Of a DNA stretch of 64,000 nt, positions 56,140 to 64,000 are shown piece by piece (the first letter of the stretch is position 1; each line of letters opens with the position of its first letter). The stretch is from Gibbula magus (taxonomy: Eukaryota > Mollusca > Gastropoda > Trochida > Trochidae), in the NCBI GenBank assembly GCA_936450465.1, contig OW388302.1:11867530-11931529 (forward strand), given 5' to 3'. The notes under the pieces were generated by a model. That model had not been told where the DNA came from. It was given only the letters and a program-made list of their open reading frames with translations, and did no database searches. Both the position numbers and the translations under genes were made by a program.

Positions 56140-56484
56140 TTACACTAATTTCCGCGTTTCTGATTGGACGAGAGCTCTCAAAAACCTGCTGCCATTTCTC
56201 GATGAATGTAGATAAAATGTGCAACCATACCTCATGCATTCGTACCTTGTGACGTCACAATCCATTCGAACAAACGGTCGAGTCAGCCGGTTCTTACAAC
56301 TGAGCGTAACGTTTTGATGAAAACTATGAAATATATATGTCATTTCGTCTTCACACCTACACCGATAACTGGAAGATACATTTCTTTTCCGAATGAGACA
56401 ATTAACTTCACCGGGAACACTTAATTTTGATAGATACAAGTTCTCAAGCCTGTTCACTGACAGCGCTTCACTAACAGTAGCCAT
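56140..56484 (-). CDS. Unrecognised ORF, possible first exon
   Basis: A minus-strand frame of 114 codons starts in a favourable context (AACATGGCTACT, 56484). It encodes MATVSEALSVNRLENLYL and then a Cys/Arg-rich stretch (SSYRCRCEDEMTYIF). A donor-like CACAAG|GTACGA near 56250 suggests that only the first ~78 codons may be exon. The composition is non-repetitive and more GC-balanced than its flanks. No family is recognised and a chance frame cannot be excluded. Confidence 0.3.
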   Translation of the reverse strand: MATVSEALSVNRLENLYLSKLSVPGEVNCLIRKRNVSSSYRCRCEDEMTYIFHSFHQNVTLSCKNRLTRPFVRMDCDVTRYECMRYGCTFYLHSSRNGSRFLRALVQSETRKLV

Positions 56485-56489
56485 GTTTG

Positions 56490-57150
56490 AACGTCGTGTG
56501 ATATGCTAATAAGGGTTTATCTAAAAATCCGGAATGTAGAGTAAACGAACTCTGATTGTATGTATGTGAATGTTGGAGAAAACGAAATTAAATCTTCTGC
56601 CGTTTTAGATGAAGGATTCCTCAATTTTGAGTCAGCCATGTATCATTGCGTGTAACAAGCTGCTGTTTCTCGTGATAAATTACAAATATATTAGATTTGT
56701 GTAAATATTTAAAGAAAAACCTACGCGATGTTATACAATTTGTTGCTGTTATACTTCGATAGAGGCACAAAACATAAAAACAATCCTTAGAAATGAACCA
56801 CCGTTGTTTATATCTATCATTTTTTATGTTTATGTCGATCATGCAATAATGAACCATATTACGTTGAAAAAGCATGAGCAAATTAAAAAAACATGGCCAA
56901 TCTGTCACTCAACCAAGCCCGCGCAAATTCGAAATCACTCAACAGTCTGACGAGTCTTTATGTAATAAGACCACCCATCTCGTCGCCTATGATTGGCTAT
57001 TCCCGTATTCTGATCAGTGAATCCCGCCTACTGAGCTTAGATTTGCCGGCTTTGCCTTCTGCTAACCTCTGATTGGTTGGTCATAGCGTTGTACCAGTGG
57101 CAACGTTTCCTGCAGCTGCTGACTGGGGTCATTACTAATGAAGCTATTGA
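56490..57150. other. Upstream region of plus-strand EGF relatives
   Basis: No coding block; 56940-57150 is somewhat more GC-rich. An upstream exon with a signal peptide for the EGF copy at 57158 was not found. Confidence 0.35.
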
Positions 57151-57157
57151 CTTTCAG

Positions 57158-57388
57158 CTCTGGAAGCAAGTCGATGCCCTCAGAATTGCACAGTAAGAGA
57201 TGAAGCCTATCCCTGTAACGTAGATACGCAGGCTTGTTTGGAAGGGTGCATGGAGGGTTTCTAAGGCGCCACCTGCGAATGAACTTGTGACGTCAACTTC
57301 CTAAATATATCCTGTCAGCAGCAGGACGGAGCGTGTATTTGCAGGAGTGGCTACACACTCAAGAGGAGGTTATGCCAACGTGCAAATG
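57158..57388 (+). pseudogene. EGF-like exon with two in-frame stops
   Basis: A 231-bp plus-strand exon with a good acceptor TATTGACTTTCAG (AG 57156-57157) and donor AATG|GTAATA, phase 1 at both ends like the other EGF exons. It reads LEASRCPQNCTVRDEAYPC, then QACLEGCMEGF, a TAA (57262-57264), GATCE, a TGA (57280-57282), TCDVNFLNISCQQ and GACICRSGYTLKRRLCQR. The two stops sit where 'GFYGATCE.TC' would be expected. A second copy of its 3' half lies at 60482-60592. Splice signals are kept but translation is not possible. Confidence 0.75.
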
Positions 57389-57474
57389 GTAATATACTCT
57401 ATATGTACTCGGACCTCATGTATATATATATATATGTATCCTAACATGTTAAATGTTCTGATAATAGTTTTAAT

Positions 57475-57740
57475 GTACCGACCGCAAAGTGGATGATCAT
57501 CACTGTAAAGATAACATATGTAAATCTAGGGGAAGACATCAATGTTTGTATGGTTGTACAGCGGACTGGTTTGGAGAGTTTTGTTACAAAAAGTGTACAG
57601 CAACTTGTGTCTGTGATCGCATATATCAGGAAACTGTACTGACTGTGTAACAGGATGGTACGGAGCAGAGTGTGAATTTACCTGTAGTTCAGGTTGTAAA
57701 GGAGGAAACTGTCACAGGAATGGAAGCTGCAAAATGCACA
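57475..57740 (+). pseudogene. EGF-like exon with frameshift and lost acceptor
   Basis: Plus-strand Cys-rich exon homologous to 60754-60995. It reads DDHHCKDNICKSRG, CLYGCTADWFGEFC, KKCTATCVCDR, then after a two-base insertion (near 57630) loses frame, and resumes as GWYGAECEFTC and GCKGGNCHRNGSC. The expected AG before GTACC (57473-57474) is AT, and the exon's 3' end is replaced by a retroposon tail at about 57740. The copy is dead. Confidence 0.7.
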
Positions 57741-57780
57741 AACCAAATTTCCTATGTACTTTGTATTGCGGACAATAAAA

Positions 57781-57814
<34 letters not shown>

Positions 57815-57815
57815 G
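57740..57815 (+). mobile_element. Retroposon 3' tail with (ATT)n
   Basis: The sequence ACTTTGTATTGCGGACAATA followed by AATGTT(ATT)n is the 3' end of a LINE- or SINE-type insertion, comparable with the tail at 37826-37850. It replaces the end of the EGF exon. Confidence 0.5.
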
Positions 57816-57901
57816 ATACCAAATATTAAAATACAAATATGTTTTCGAGGTAAATTAAGTTCAAAGAATTAAATAGATATATCTTGTGCTGCTACTAACA
57901 G

Positions 57902-58737
57902 ATGGATACATGGATTACCCTTTCAGAATGCGTGATATAGTGAAGGATGGGGTGGACATGATTGATCAGAACACTGCAGTGCAGTTTGTACCAGGCCATG
58001 GCAATCAGCTGAGGTCGATAGAAATAGGAAGCGCTGAAACCAACTCCTTTGGAACTAACCCCGATGACATCTACAACCATCTGTTTGACATCAAACCAAT
58101 AAAGACAACCTTCTCCCTAGCTGCGGATGATCTCGAAACATCGTCCGGTTACTGCGCTGTACGCCCCTTGTTCCGTGGCCGCTCTGGTATAGATGAGATT
58201 GATAACGGGAGTGATGATGCAAGTGATGGAGGACGCAATATCGGTAGGAGCTTGATCTCACTCTGTGATGAAAATGGAAGTGATGGACAGGATATGAAGA
58301 GGGATGAAGCAAATGTCACGGACGAGGAAGATCAAAATCCGAAACCATTCCAGATAGTGGTCTTACAACCTGATGAAGAAGAACGTATTTCAGAAACAAT
58401 CCATGTAGTGACGTTACCTTCTGATGAAGAACACCTTATCCAAGAACTGACCCAGATTACGGTCATGACTTCTAACGAAGAAGGCGCGTTTGGTGGCGAG
58501 CAGATGGAGGAAGAAGAGACCACAGATGGATGTCCTACTGTAGATGTGGGTAAACATGAAGAAGAGGAAGATGATATGTCTGCAGTGAAGATCAACAACA
58601 ATGGCCTTAATATTGGCGAGGGAGATTCAAATAATGATGACATGTCGATACAACCGTCAGATAAAGAACAGTCTATGACACCAGAAGGACAACATACCAA
58701 GAAATATGTCGAAATTAAAGTAATGAAGCAGTTTTAA
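57902..58737 (+). CDS. Acidic cytoplasmic-tail-like exon
   Basis: A plus-strand frame open for about 278 codons to TAA (58735-58737). A possible acceptor GCTACTAACAG ends at 57901, giving entry in phase 1; the first ATG is at 57910. The protein is hydrophilic, rich in Asp/Glu/Ser, with no Cys-rich or hydrophobic segment (DDIYNHLFDI near the N-terminus, then NGSDDASDGG, DEEDQNPKPF, QPDEEERISE, PSDEEHLIQEL, a Glu run, and KKYVEIKVMKQF at the end). Three related units IVVLQPDEEER / HVVTLPSDEEH / ITVMTSNEEG form an internal repeat of about 21 residues. This suits a receptor tail; the YNHL motif resembles phosphotyrosine sites in MEGF-like tails. Two AATAAA signals follow at 59304 and 59322. The frame is intact although the neighbouring EGF exons are not, and no transmembrane exon was found between. 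Confidence 0.6.
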
Positions 58738-58739
58738 AT

Positions 58740-60350
58740 TGTTATACCTGTCTCAGTTGTACATATGGCTGACTTGTTGAACTTTGATTTAAATGTATGT
58801 ACATTATATGATGATGTTATGTTTATGATGCTTATACATCTATGACGTCATTTATACGACTATGCAGGATTGTGCACCCTTTATGCGACCTCATAACATA
58901 GCAACGTGATTAAAACTCCACGCTCCACTGTATATAGTGTGAAACACAGGTTCTAGATGGTAGATAAGTTAACTTGCCTCAACAGACGGTAGTCAATTGA
59001 AACTGGTAGATGCATGTAACAGTCACTTACAAAATAATTACTCTCTTAGCATAAACAATGAATGTAAACTAGTCTTTAGTCTTAAATATTATTTCATGAT
59101 TCGTGTTAAGATTGTGTTAACATCACAACATATGTATTCATATTTGTTGGGGTGTTTTCCGGAGGTTAGTTACAGATTGGATTATCTTAAAGGATTATGC
59201 TTCCATTTACTTCACACGATTGTTATGACACGCTGGAGACTCGTTGTCTAATTGTGTATATACTTTAAACTAATTTGTCATGAACTTGTAAAGTTACGTT
59301 CGAAATAAATATAATTATCATAATAAATAACTGTTGTCTTTATAAAATTAATCAATCATTGATACAAAGATTGAAATTTGCTTCTAACGTTGGAACTTCT
59401 AGAACGAGTCTGAATAACAAAGTGATGTTTGTTGTCATGATTGGAATATCAGTATAAATACATGTAAGATAATACTGCCATAAACGGCATCACTGACGAA
59501 TGCTTGTTAACATATAACAATAACAGTTAACATACATCAGGTTCACCAACTATTGATGTAAATATCGATGGTGAGTTATACATTATCTTTTTTTTTTAAA
59601 TGAAACTGAAACTTCCTGTCTATTGAAATCCGGTTATGCACTTAATTTAAAATGTTTACTCAAACGTCCCCAACAAGGCGTATCTCGAGCTAATATTTAT
59701 CACTAGCTAATTCAGCTTTGCTGCATAACGTCATCTTTTCTGTGCCAGAGATTTCTTTTTGCACTTCCAAGTCAAGAGGCGTGCTTATTCACTTGCAAAG
59801 AAAAGCTGACGAAATGCCTTAAATATAGTTGCTAAGCATTCAGCACAATTGTGAGTTATTTGAATCATTTGAGTCACCTAACAGAATCACTAAAAACTAA
59901 TGTTATTACACCAAAACGCATCCTGCCACGACATAGGCAATATCTGCATGCAACGTATGAATACATCATATTGCCAGCTGTTTACTCCAGCCTACGCCTC
60001 GACATTCTGCTACATAACTCCCTGGTTGTAAATATCGTCCCAGTCGCGAAGGCTCACGGGAAGATATTCAGGTCTGTCCAATCACACATTTCCTTTGTAG
60101 ATACTCATTCTTAACGGTTGAAAAAATATATTGTGGTTGTCTATTCAATATAAGGTCGCCAGAAACAGCATTTTACTCTGACTTGTAGAAACAAAGGCGT
60201 TATAGATTCTTTAAATATTAATACAGGTATAATCCTGATGTAGCTCATTGTGTTTGCGTGGACTACAAAAAGTTGACTCAAATCTGGTTGGACCATTTGT
60301 TTCACCAATGACTGATTGACCAAGGAATGTTTCTATTTCGAAAGACTTAA
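58740..60350. other. 3' flank and intergenic stretch
   Basis: Begins as probable 3' UTR of the acidic exon, with AATAAA at 59304-59309 and 59322-59327. The remainder shows no exon-like block. Confidence 0.4.
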
Positions 60351-60354
60351 TGGC

Positions 60355-60485
60355 AAATCCATTGTGTTGTTTGGGGTCACATATGCTAAACTTTATGAAT
60401 TGTTTTATGTTATCGGGAAGTACTGACTGCCATTGCCATTTCGATCTTAGGAGTCTTAGCATATTGACGATATGAAGGTAAATTC
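60355..60485 (+). repeat. Repeat element C, copy 2, cutting an EGF exon
   Basis: CCATTGTGTTGTTTGGGGTC to ATATGAAGGTAA matches 28505-28640. It ends exactly where EGF-coding homology to the exon at 57158-57388 begins, so it replaces the 5' half of the exon and its acceptor. Confidence 0.6.
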
Positions 60486-60592
60486 TACTTGTGATACCAA
60501 CTGTTTGAACACATCCTGTCAGCAGGAGGACGGGGCGTGTATCTGCAAGGGTGGTTACCTCAACAGTCAGGGGAGATGCCAACGTACACATG
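60482..60592 (+). pseudogene. EGF-like exon, 5' half missing
   Basis: Plus-strand copy of the 3' half of 57158-57388. It reads NSTCDTNCLNTSCQQEDGAC and ICKGGYLNSQGRCQR, and keeps the donor CATG|GTAATA (phase 1). Its 5' half and acceptor were replaced by repeat element C. Confidence 0.7.
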
Positions 60593-60753
60593 GTAATATT
60601 TAATAGAGGCTGGTTATACTTCTGTGTGCCTAACATACTGCATACACATGCACGAACCATCCACCCCGCATTTGTCATATTAAATACCTTCATCAATACA
60701 TAATTTGAAGCTGGAGGATACAATTTACAAATTAATACATCTTATTTCTCACG

Positions 60754-61492
60754 GTACCGATTGCAAAGTTGATAAACATCACTGTAAAGAAAATAAATGT
60801 AAATCTGAAGGAAGAAAACAGCGTTTGTACGGTTGTACGACGGGTTGGTTTGGAGAGTTTTGTGATAAAAAAATTTTCACAAAAATGTGTCTGTGATCAG
60901 ATATCAGGAGCCTGTACTGAATGTGTCACAGGTAGGTACAGAGCAGAGTGTGAGTCTACCTGTAGTTCAGGTTGTATAGGAGGAAACTGTTAGGAAACGG
61001 AACCTGTGTTGATAACGGCAAACCTGGAAAACATGGAGAGAGATGTGAGTTGAAGTATTCTCCTCACTGTGTGTCTGGGTGTGATCAGCTGTCAGGAGAG
61101 TGTGTCCAGTGTGAAGCAGGTCGGTATGGTTCAACCTGTCAGTGCAGTGATAGATGTGCAGGGTCTAAAGCAGACTGTGACAAAGATGATATATGTATCA
61201 GAGGATGTATCAAGGGTTACTATGGAGAGAAGTGTGAGTCCAACTGTCCACAACAATGTCACGGCGATGTATGTAATAGAAATGGAACATGTAGTGCATG
61301 TAAGAACGGATTCTTTGGGAATTTCTGTCAGCAACCGTGTCTTGGATGCATAGACGGAGTCTGTGATCAAACCACCAGAGAATGTACGGAGGGGTGTCTG
61401 AGGGGGCACTATGGATCTTCCTGTAAAACTGACGTGTGAGATCTGTGACGATGGAAAATGTGACCAGAAAACTGGGGAATGTACAGGTGATC
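60754..61492 (+). pseudogene. Multi-EGF-like exon with three frameshifts
   Basis: Plus-strand Cys-rich exon of about 245 codons with six or so EGF-like units. The acceptor position before GTACC holds CG (60752-60753) in place of AG. It reads DCKVDKHHCKENKC and TTGWFGEFCDKK, then a one-base shift in an A-rich run (about 60865-60885), then VCDQISGACTECVTGRY and CSSGCIGGNC. A small net loss near 60990 changes frame again, followed by an intact stretch GERCELKYSPHCVSGCDQ ... YYGEKCESNCPQQC ... CTEGCLRGHYGSSC (61000-61425). Another one-base shift in AAAA at about 61424 leads to CEICDDGKCDQKTGEC and a donor-like G|GTGATC near 61491. It is broken as given, but two shifts lie in A-runs and could be consensus errors. 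Confidence 0.75.
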
Positions 61493-61494
61493 AA

Positions 61495-61825
61495 TATAGT
61501 AGTATAAAATAATATGTTTGAGTTCAGTTATCATAACAGGTGGCATTTGAAAGGATGTTGACGCACATGTTAAGAAAACTTCAAAATGAGAATGAACTTA
61601 TGAATTTGCAACACTAAAATTTATTCCACAATACATGAACAAGCATCGTTTATTTGATTACAGTATCTGATATAACCACATCAGTTGAGTGTAACAAATT
61701 CATAACGAGAAAGCATGCGTTAATATATTGAGAGACATGAATAAGGGAACGTTTGGTTAGCTTATGCTTTTTTAATGATCCTGCATGAGGTTCGAAAACT
61801 TAATGTATTAGTTGTATGTTTTGTT
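61495..61825. other. Intron before transmembrane exon
   Basis: AT-rich, no coding block. Confidence 0.5.
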
Positions 61826-61830
61826 TTCAG

Positions 61831-61930
61831 ACAAGTCATGTGGAGTCAACAACTGGGTTTGGGCAGGTGTGGCTATTGTCATCATCATCATTGCAACGGG
61901 ACTCGGGTACCTGTTCTGTCGCCTGAAACG
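61831..61930 (+). CDS. Transmembrane exon of plus-strand EGF receptor copy
   Basis: A 100-bp plus-strand exon with acceptor TTTTGTTTTCAG and donor AACG|GTAAGA, entered in phase 1 and left in phase 2. It encodes DKSCGVNNW and then a hydrophobic helix VWAGVAIVIIIIATGLGYLF followed by the stop-transfer CRLKR. It would anchor the EGF ectodomain in the membrane. It is intact even though the EGF exon before it carries frameshifts. It matches the minus-strand exon at 39973-39904 in phase and layout. Confidence 0.75.
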
Positions 61931-61934
61931 GTAA

Positions 61935-62925
61935 GATGATCAGATCAAAACGTTCTTCTTATATAGATATTAATTTGTTTTAATATTATTAATTAATCAG
62001 TTTTAAAGATATGTTATTGTTTGTGATGTTATAAGGTAGAGGCAATAGAATACGAGAATATTTTGGTCAGTAGTACGAGAGATACAGCACTGTTTTATAT
62101 TCACATTTCTGGGAGAGAGCTTTCCATGGGAGGTGCAAGAACCGCATGTAAAATGTGTGCAGAATTCACTATCCGTCCTATAACACTGTTAGTGATGCAT
62201 TGCTCTGCTCACATCGTTAAGTAGCACCTTCGATGATGATCCAAGGTATGGATATACTTCATCAGCCGTTTATAAATAGTCAATAAAGGTTGTGGATTAT
62301 TTTCAGAACTTGAACAAGAAATATGTCTCAATCGTAGATTACTTCATAATGCAACTCGTGACCTTTGTACATGAGTATGATATTCTTGCGATGGATCCAC
62401 AGGTTTCCCAAAGACGAGTTGAAGGTTAATAAAGCTCACAGTTCAAAGGAATATTACTGAGCAGATTGATCATTTTTTGTAAAAATAGAATAACATCAGG
62501 CGTGGAGGCATTGGCCTACCAATTCTGTCCAGAGAGTTATATTTTTATTGTACATGCAATACGCATCGTCTCACACCACCTGGCTGACAATGGCATCAAC
62601 GATGTTAAACAATGTCGTCTTTGATTTGTCTATCACTATAGAAAGTGGTCAGTCGTTTGTATTGGAGAATGTCAGTTGATTTGTGCAAACACATATTCGA
62701 GTGTTTAAACAAGTTAGTATTGCCTGGCGTTTATTTTTGACTGTATTTGTATTGGTGAAGAGAGGTATGCTAAATTACCCCAATGAATCCTTTAAAATGA
62801 TGTATAAAGGTATGTATGCATTTGAAATATAAACATAACACCATATAGGTGATGATCAGATGAAAAAAGCGATACATACTAGTATGAGGTAGTAGTATTT
62901 CCAATTAGGTGATAATGGTTTCTTT
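61935..62925. other. Intron between transmembrane and tail exons
   Basis: About 1 kb of AT-rich DNA with no further exon recognised. Confidence 0.5.
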
Positions 62926-62929
62926 GCAG

Positions 62930-63215
62930 GATTGATGGCGCCATCTACAATGTTGTGGAGTGGAGGAGACGTCCCCTCTCTGCTGTACAGGGTCCGACTG
63001 TCGCTCCTGGATACACTGTCATTGATGACGAGGCAACAGTAACTCTTCCAAGAGTGTGTCCAACCAGTCCAATCAGGCAAAAGAGCTACATCCGACCTAC
63101 ACACGATGTCGGGTCTACGAACAGTCTTCAATCTGATTCATCTGAGAATCTTCCACCTTCAGACTGGCTGCTACAAAACGTTCTGCGACGATCTGACGAA
63201 ATGTCAGATAGGTAA
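62930..63215 (+). CDS. Cytoplasmic-tail exon, ends at TAA
   Basis: Plus-strand exon with acceptor GTTTCTTTGCAG (AG 62928-62929), entered in phase 2 so that CG|G completes an Arg after the transmembrane helix. It reads R-IDGAIYNVVEWRRRPLSA and continues through VAPGYTVIDDEATVTLPR, IRPTHDVGSTNSL and WLLQNVLRRSDEMSDR to a TAA (63213-63215). The tail has several Tyr in acidic or turn contexts. The same frame continues after the stop as NSYVLPNYSELNEDM, so either the stop is a recent mutation or AG|GTAAAA at 63212 is a splice donor. Without transcripts I cannot decide. Confidence 0.6.
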
Positions 63216-63719
63216 AACAGCTATGTGCTTCCTAATTACAGTGAATTGAACGAGGATATGATGGGCACGCTCCCACAACGTCCCCAAGGAGCCGATGCAC
63301 TCACTCCGGTGTTTAAGAACTCATTCTCTGCTGTAGCTGATGTACATGTACAGTTGAAACATCTTGATGAAGGAAATGCAACTGGAACATCAGAATGCCT
63401 CTTATTGCACAGTGCTTCGGGAACACTGAGACTGAGGACTCCTCACCTGATGAAGAACTCCGTCCTGATGATGAGAACTATGATCATCCATTTAGGGAAA
63501 ATGTCTGTGACGATGACCGAAACTATGATCGACCAGAGCACAAGACTGAAGGGAATATCACCACATAATGGTGAAGGAAATGCAAATGGAGGGGATATAA
63601 GAATGCCTCTTATTGCACAATATTTCGGAAACACAGGGACTGAGGACACGTCACCTGATGAAGAACCTCGACCTGATGATGAGAACTATAACCATCCGTT
63701 AAGGGAAGACTACGGCTAG
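63216..63719 (+). pseudogene. Tail continuation with tandem repeats, frame-broken
   Basis: Directly after the TAA the same frame reads NSYVLPNYSELNEDMMG and PVFKNSFSAVADVHVQLKH. Then two copies of a roughly 220-bp unit follow: the second (63561-63715, this frame) reads RMPLIAQYFGNTGTED, SPDEEPRPDDENYNHP, and the first (63396-63560) encodes the same motif only in the +1 frame. A one-base loss near 63398 and another shift near 63560 separate them. The acidic DDENY motif looks like a tyrosine phosphorylation site repeated in the tail. As given, the region cannot be read in one frame. Confidence 0.5.
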
Positions 63720-63724
63720 TGCAA

Positions 63725-64000
63725 TCTCATTTAAATCAGATCGAATGTAACATTCGTACCTCGTACGTTGGTGATCCGAGTATTGTATCATAGAGGTCAT
63801 GCTCAATCAGCAAAGAGACTCGAGAGAGATCGGACCGCCTTGAGGTGACAAACTAAACACCATTATCTCAACCTGGTCTTAGGAAAGGGCATCTGATATG
63901 CCTCTCTGTGGGGTTGTACTTTGATCGAAGGTCGAGGTAGGTGTGTAACGTTCTATCTGATTTAAATCGAATTTATTGTGAGTGAATCAAACATTATTCA
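63725..64000. other. 3' flank, nothing recognised
   Basis: No supported feature; includes a CGTACCTCGTACG palindrome near 63755. Confidence 0.3.

Overview
This window looks like AT-rich eukaryotic nuclear DNA from an invertebrate, most likely a mollusc. Genes are split into exons with GT-AG introns and consistent phases. Intergenic DNA is full of tRNA-derived SINEs, decayed non-LTR retrotransposons, foldback elements and microsatellites. Two dispersed repeats (about 18740-19180 and 23515-23700) are of a kind I associate with bivalve and gastropod genomes. I cannot name the species. No rRNA, functional tRNA, CRISPR or bacterial operon is visible.

Two groups of host genes stand out. On the minus strand at 14164-7091, four large or medium exons and one putative micro-exon join in phase into a protein of about 990 residues: a STAND-type NTPase (Walker A GNAGDGKTT), about nine ankyrin repeats with an internal poly-Asp tract, a short linker exon, and a C-terminal domain that resembles B30.2/SPRY. 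Stop and poly(A) signal are present; the true 5' end is not seen. The second group is a family of receptors with multiple EGF-like repeats. A minus-strand member has an exon completing a signal peptide plus Cys-rich repeats (53300-52791), an exon with three EGF-like repeats (52462-52121) and, 12 kb further on, a phase-compatible transmembrane exon (39973-39904). Two plus-strand relatives at 57158-57740 and 60482-63719 are decayed by stops, frameshifts, lost splice acceptors and a repeat insertion, although the second keeps an intact transmembrane exon. The acidic exon at 57902-58737 may be the tail of the first. Whether the minus-strand EGF ectodomain and the STAND-ankyrin cassette form one receptor is open: a linking exon would be needed and was not found.

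At 53953-55230 (minus) lies a broken, compact gene cluster: an A32/FtsK-HerA-like packaging ATPase, a small unknown ORF that overlaps it by ATGA and ends inside its own AATAAA, and a lysine-rich small ORF. I read it as a relic of a Polinton/Maverick or adintovirus-like element. A Zn-ribbon ORF lies next to it.

The rest is mobile-element debris. In order: SINEs and a large palindromic element (0.8-2.7 kb); a hexamer satellite (3.5-4.2 kb); a Tc1/mariner pseudogene (4.4-5.4 kb); an L1/Tx1-like LINE (19.65-22.76 kb); MITEs and foldbacks (16-17, 25.9-26.6, 30-32.4 kb); three LINE regions (32.4-38.7 kb) showing a head-to-tail pair and a 5' inversion; a TIR element rich in TTACGAA words (43.8-44.3 kb); an old reverse transcriptase (45.8-48.6 kb) running into a 1.3-kb purine-rich minisatellite; and a tRNA-SINE (50.2-50.5 kb).
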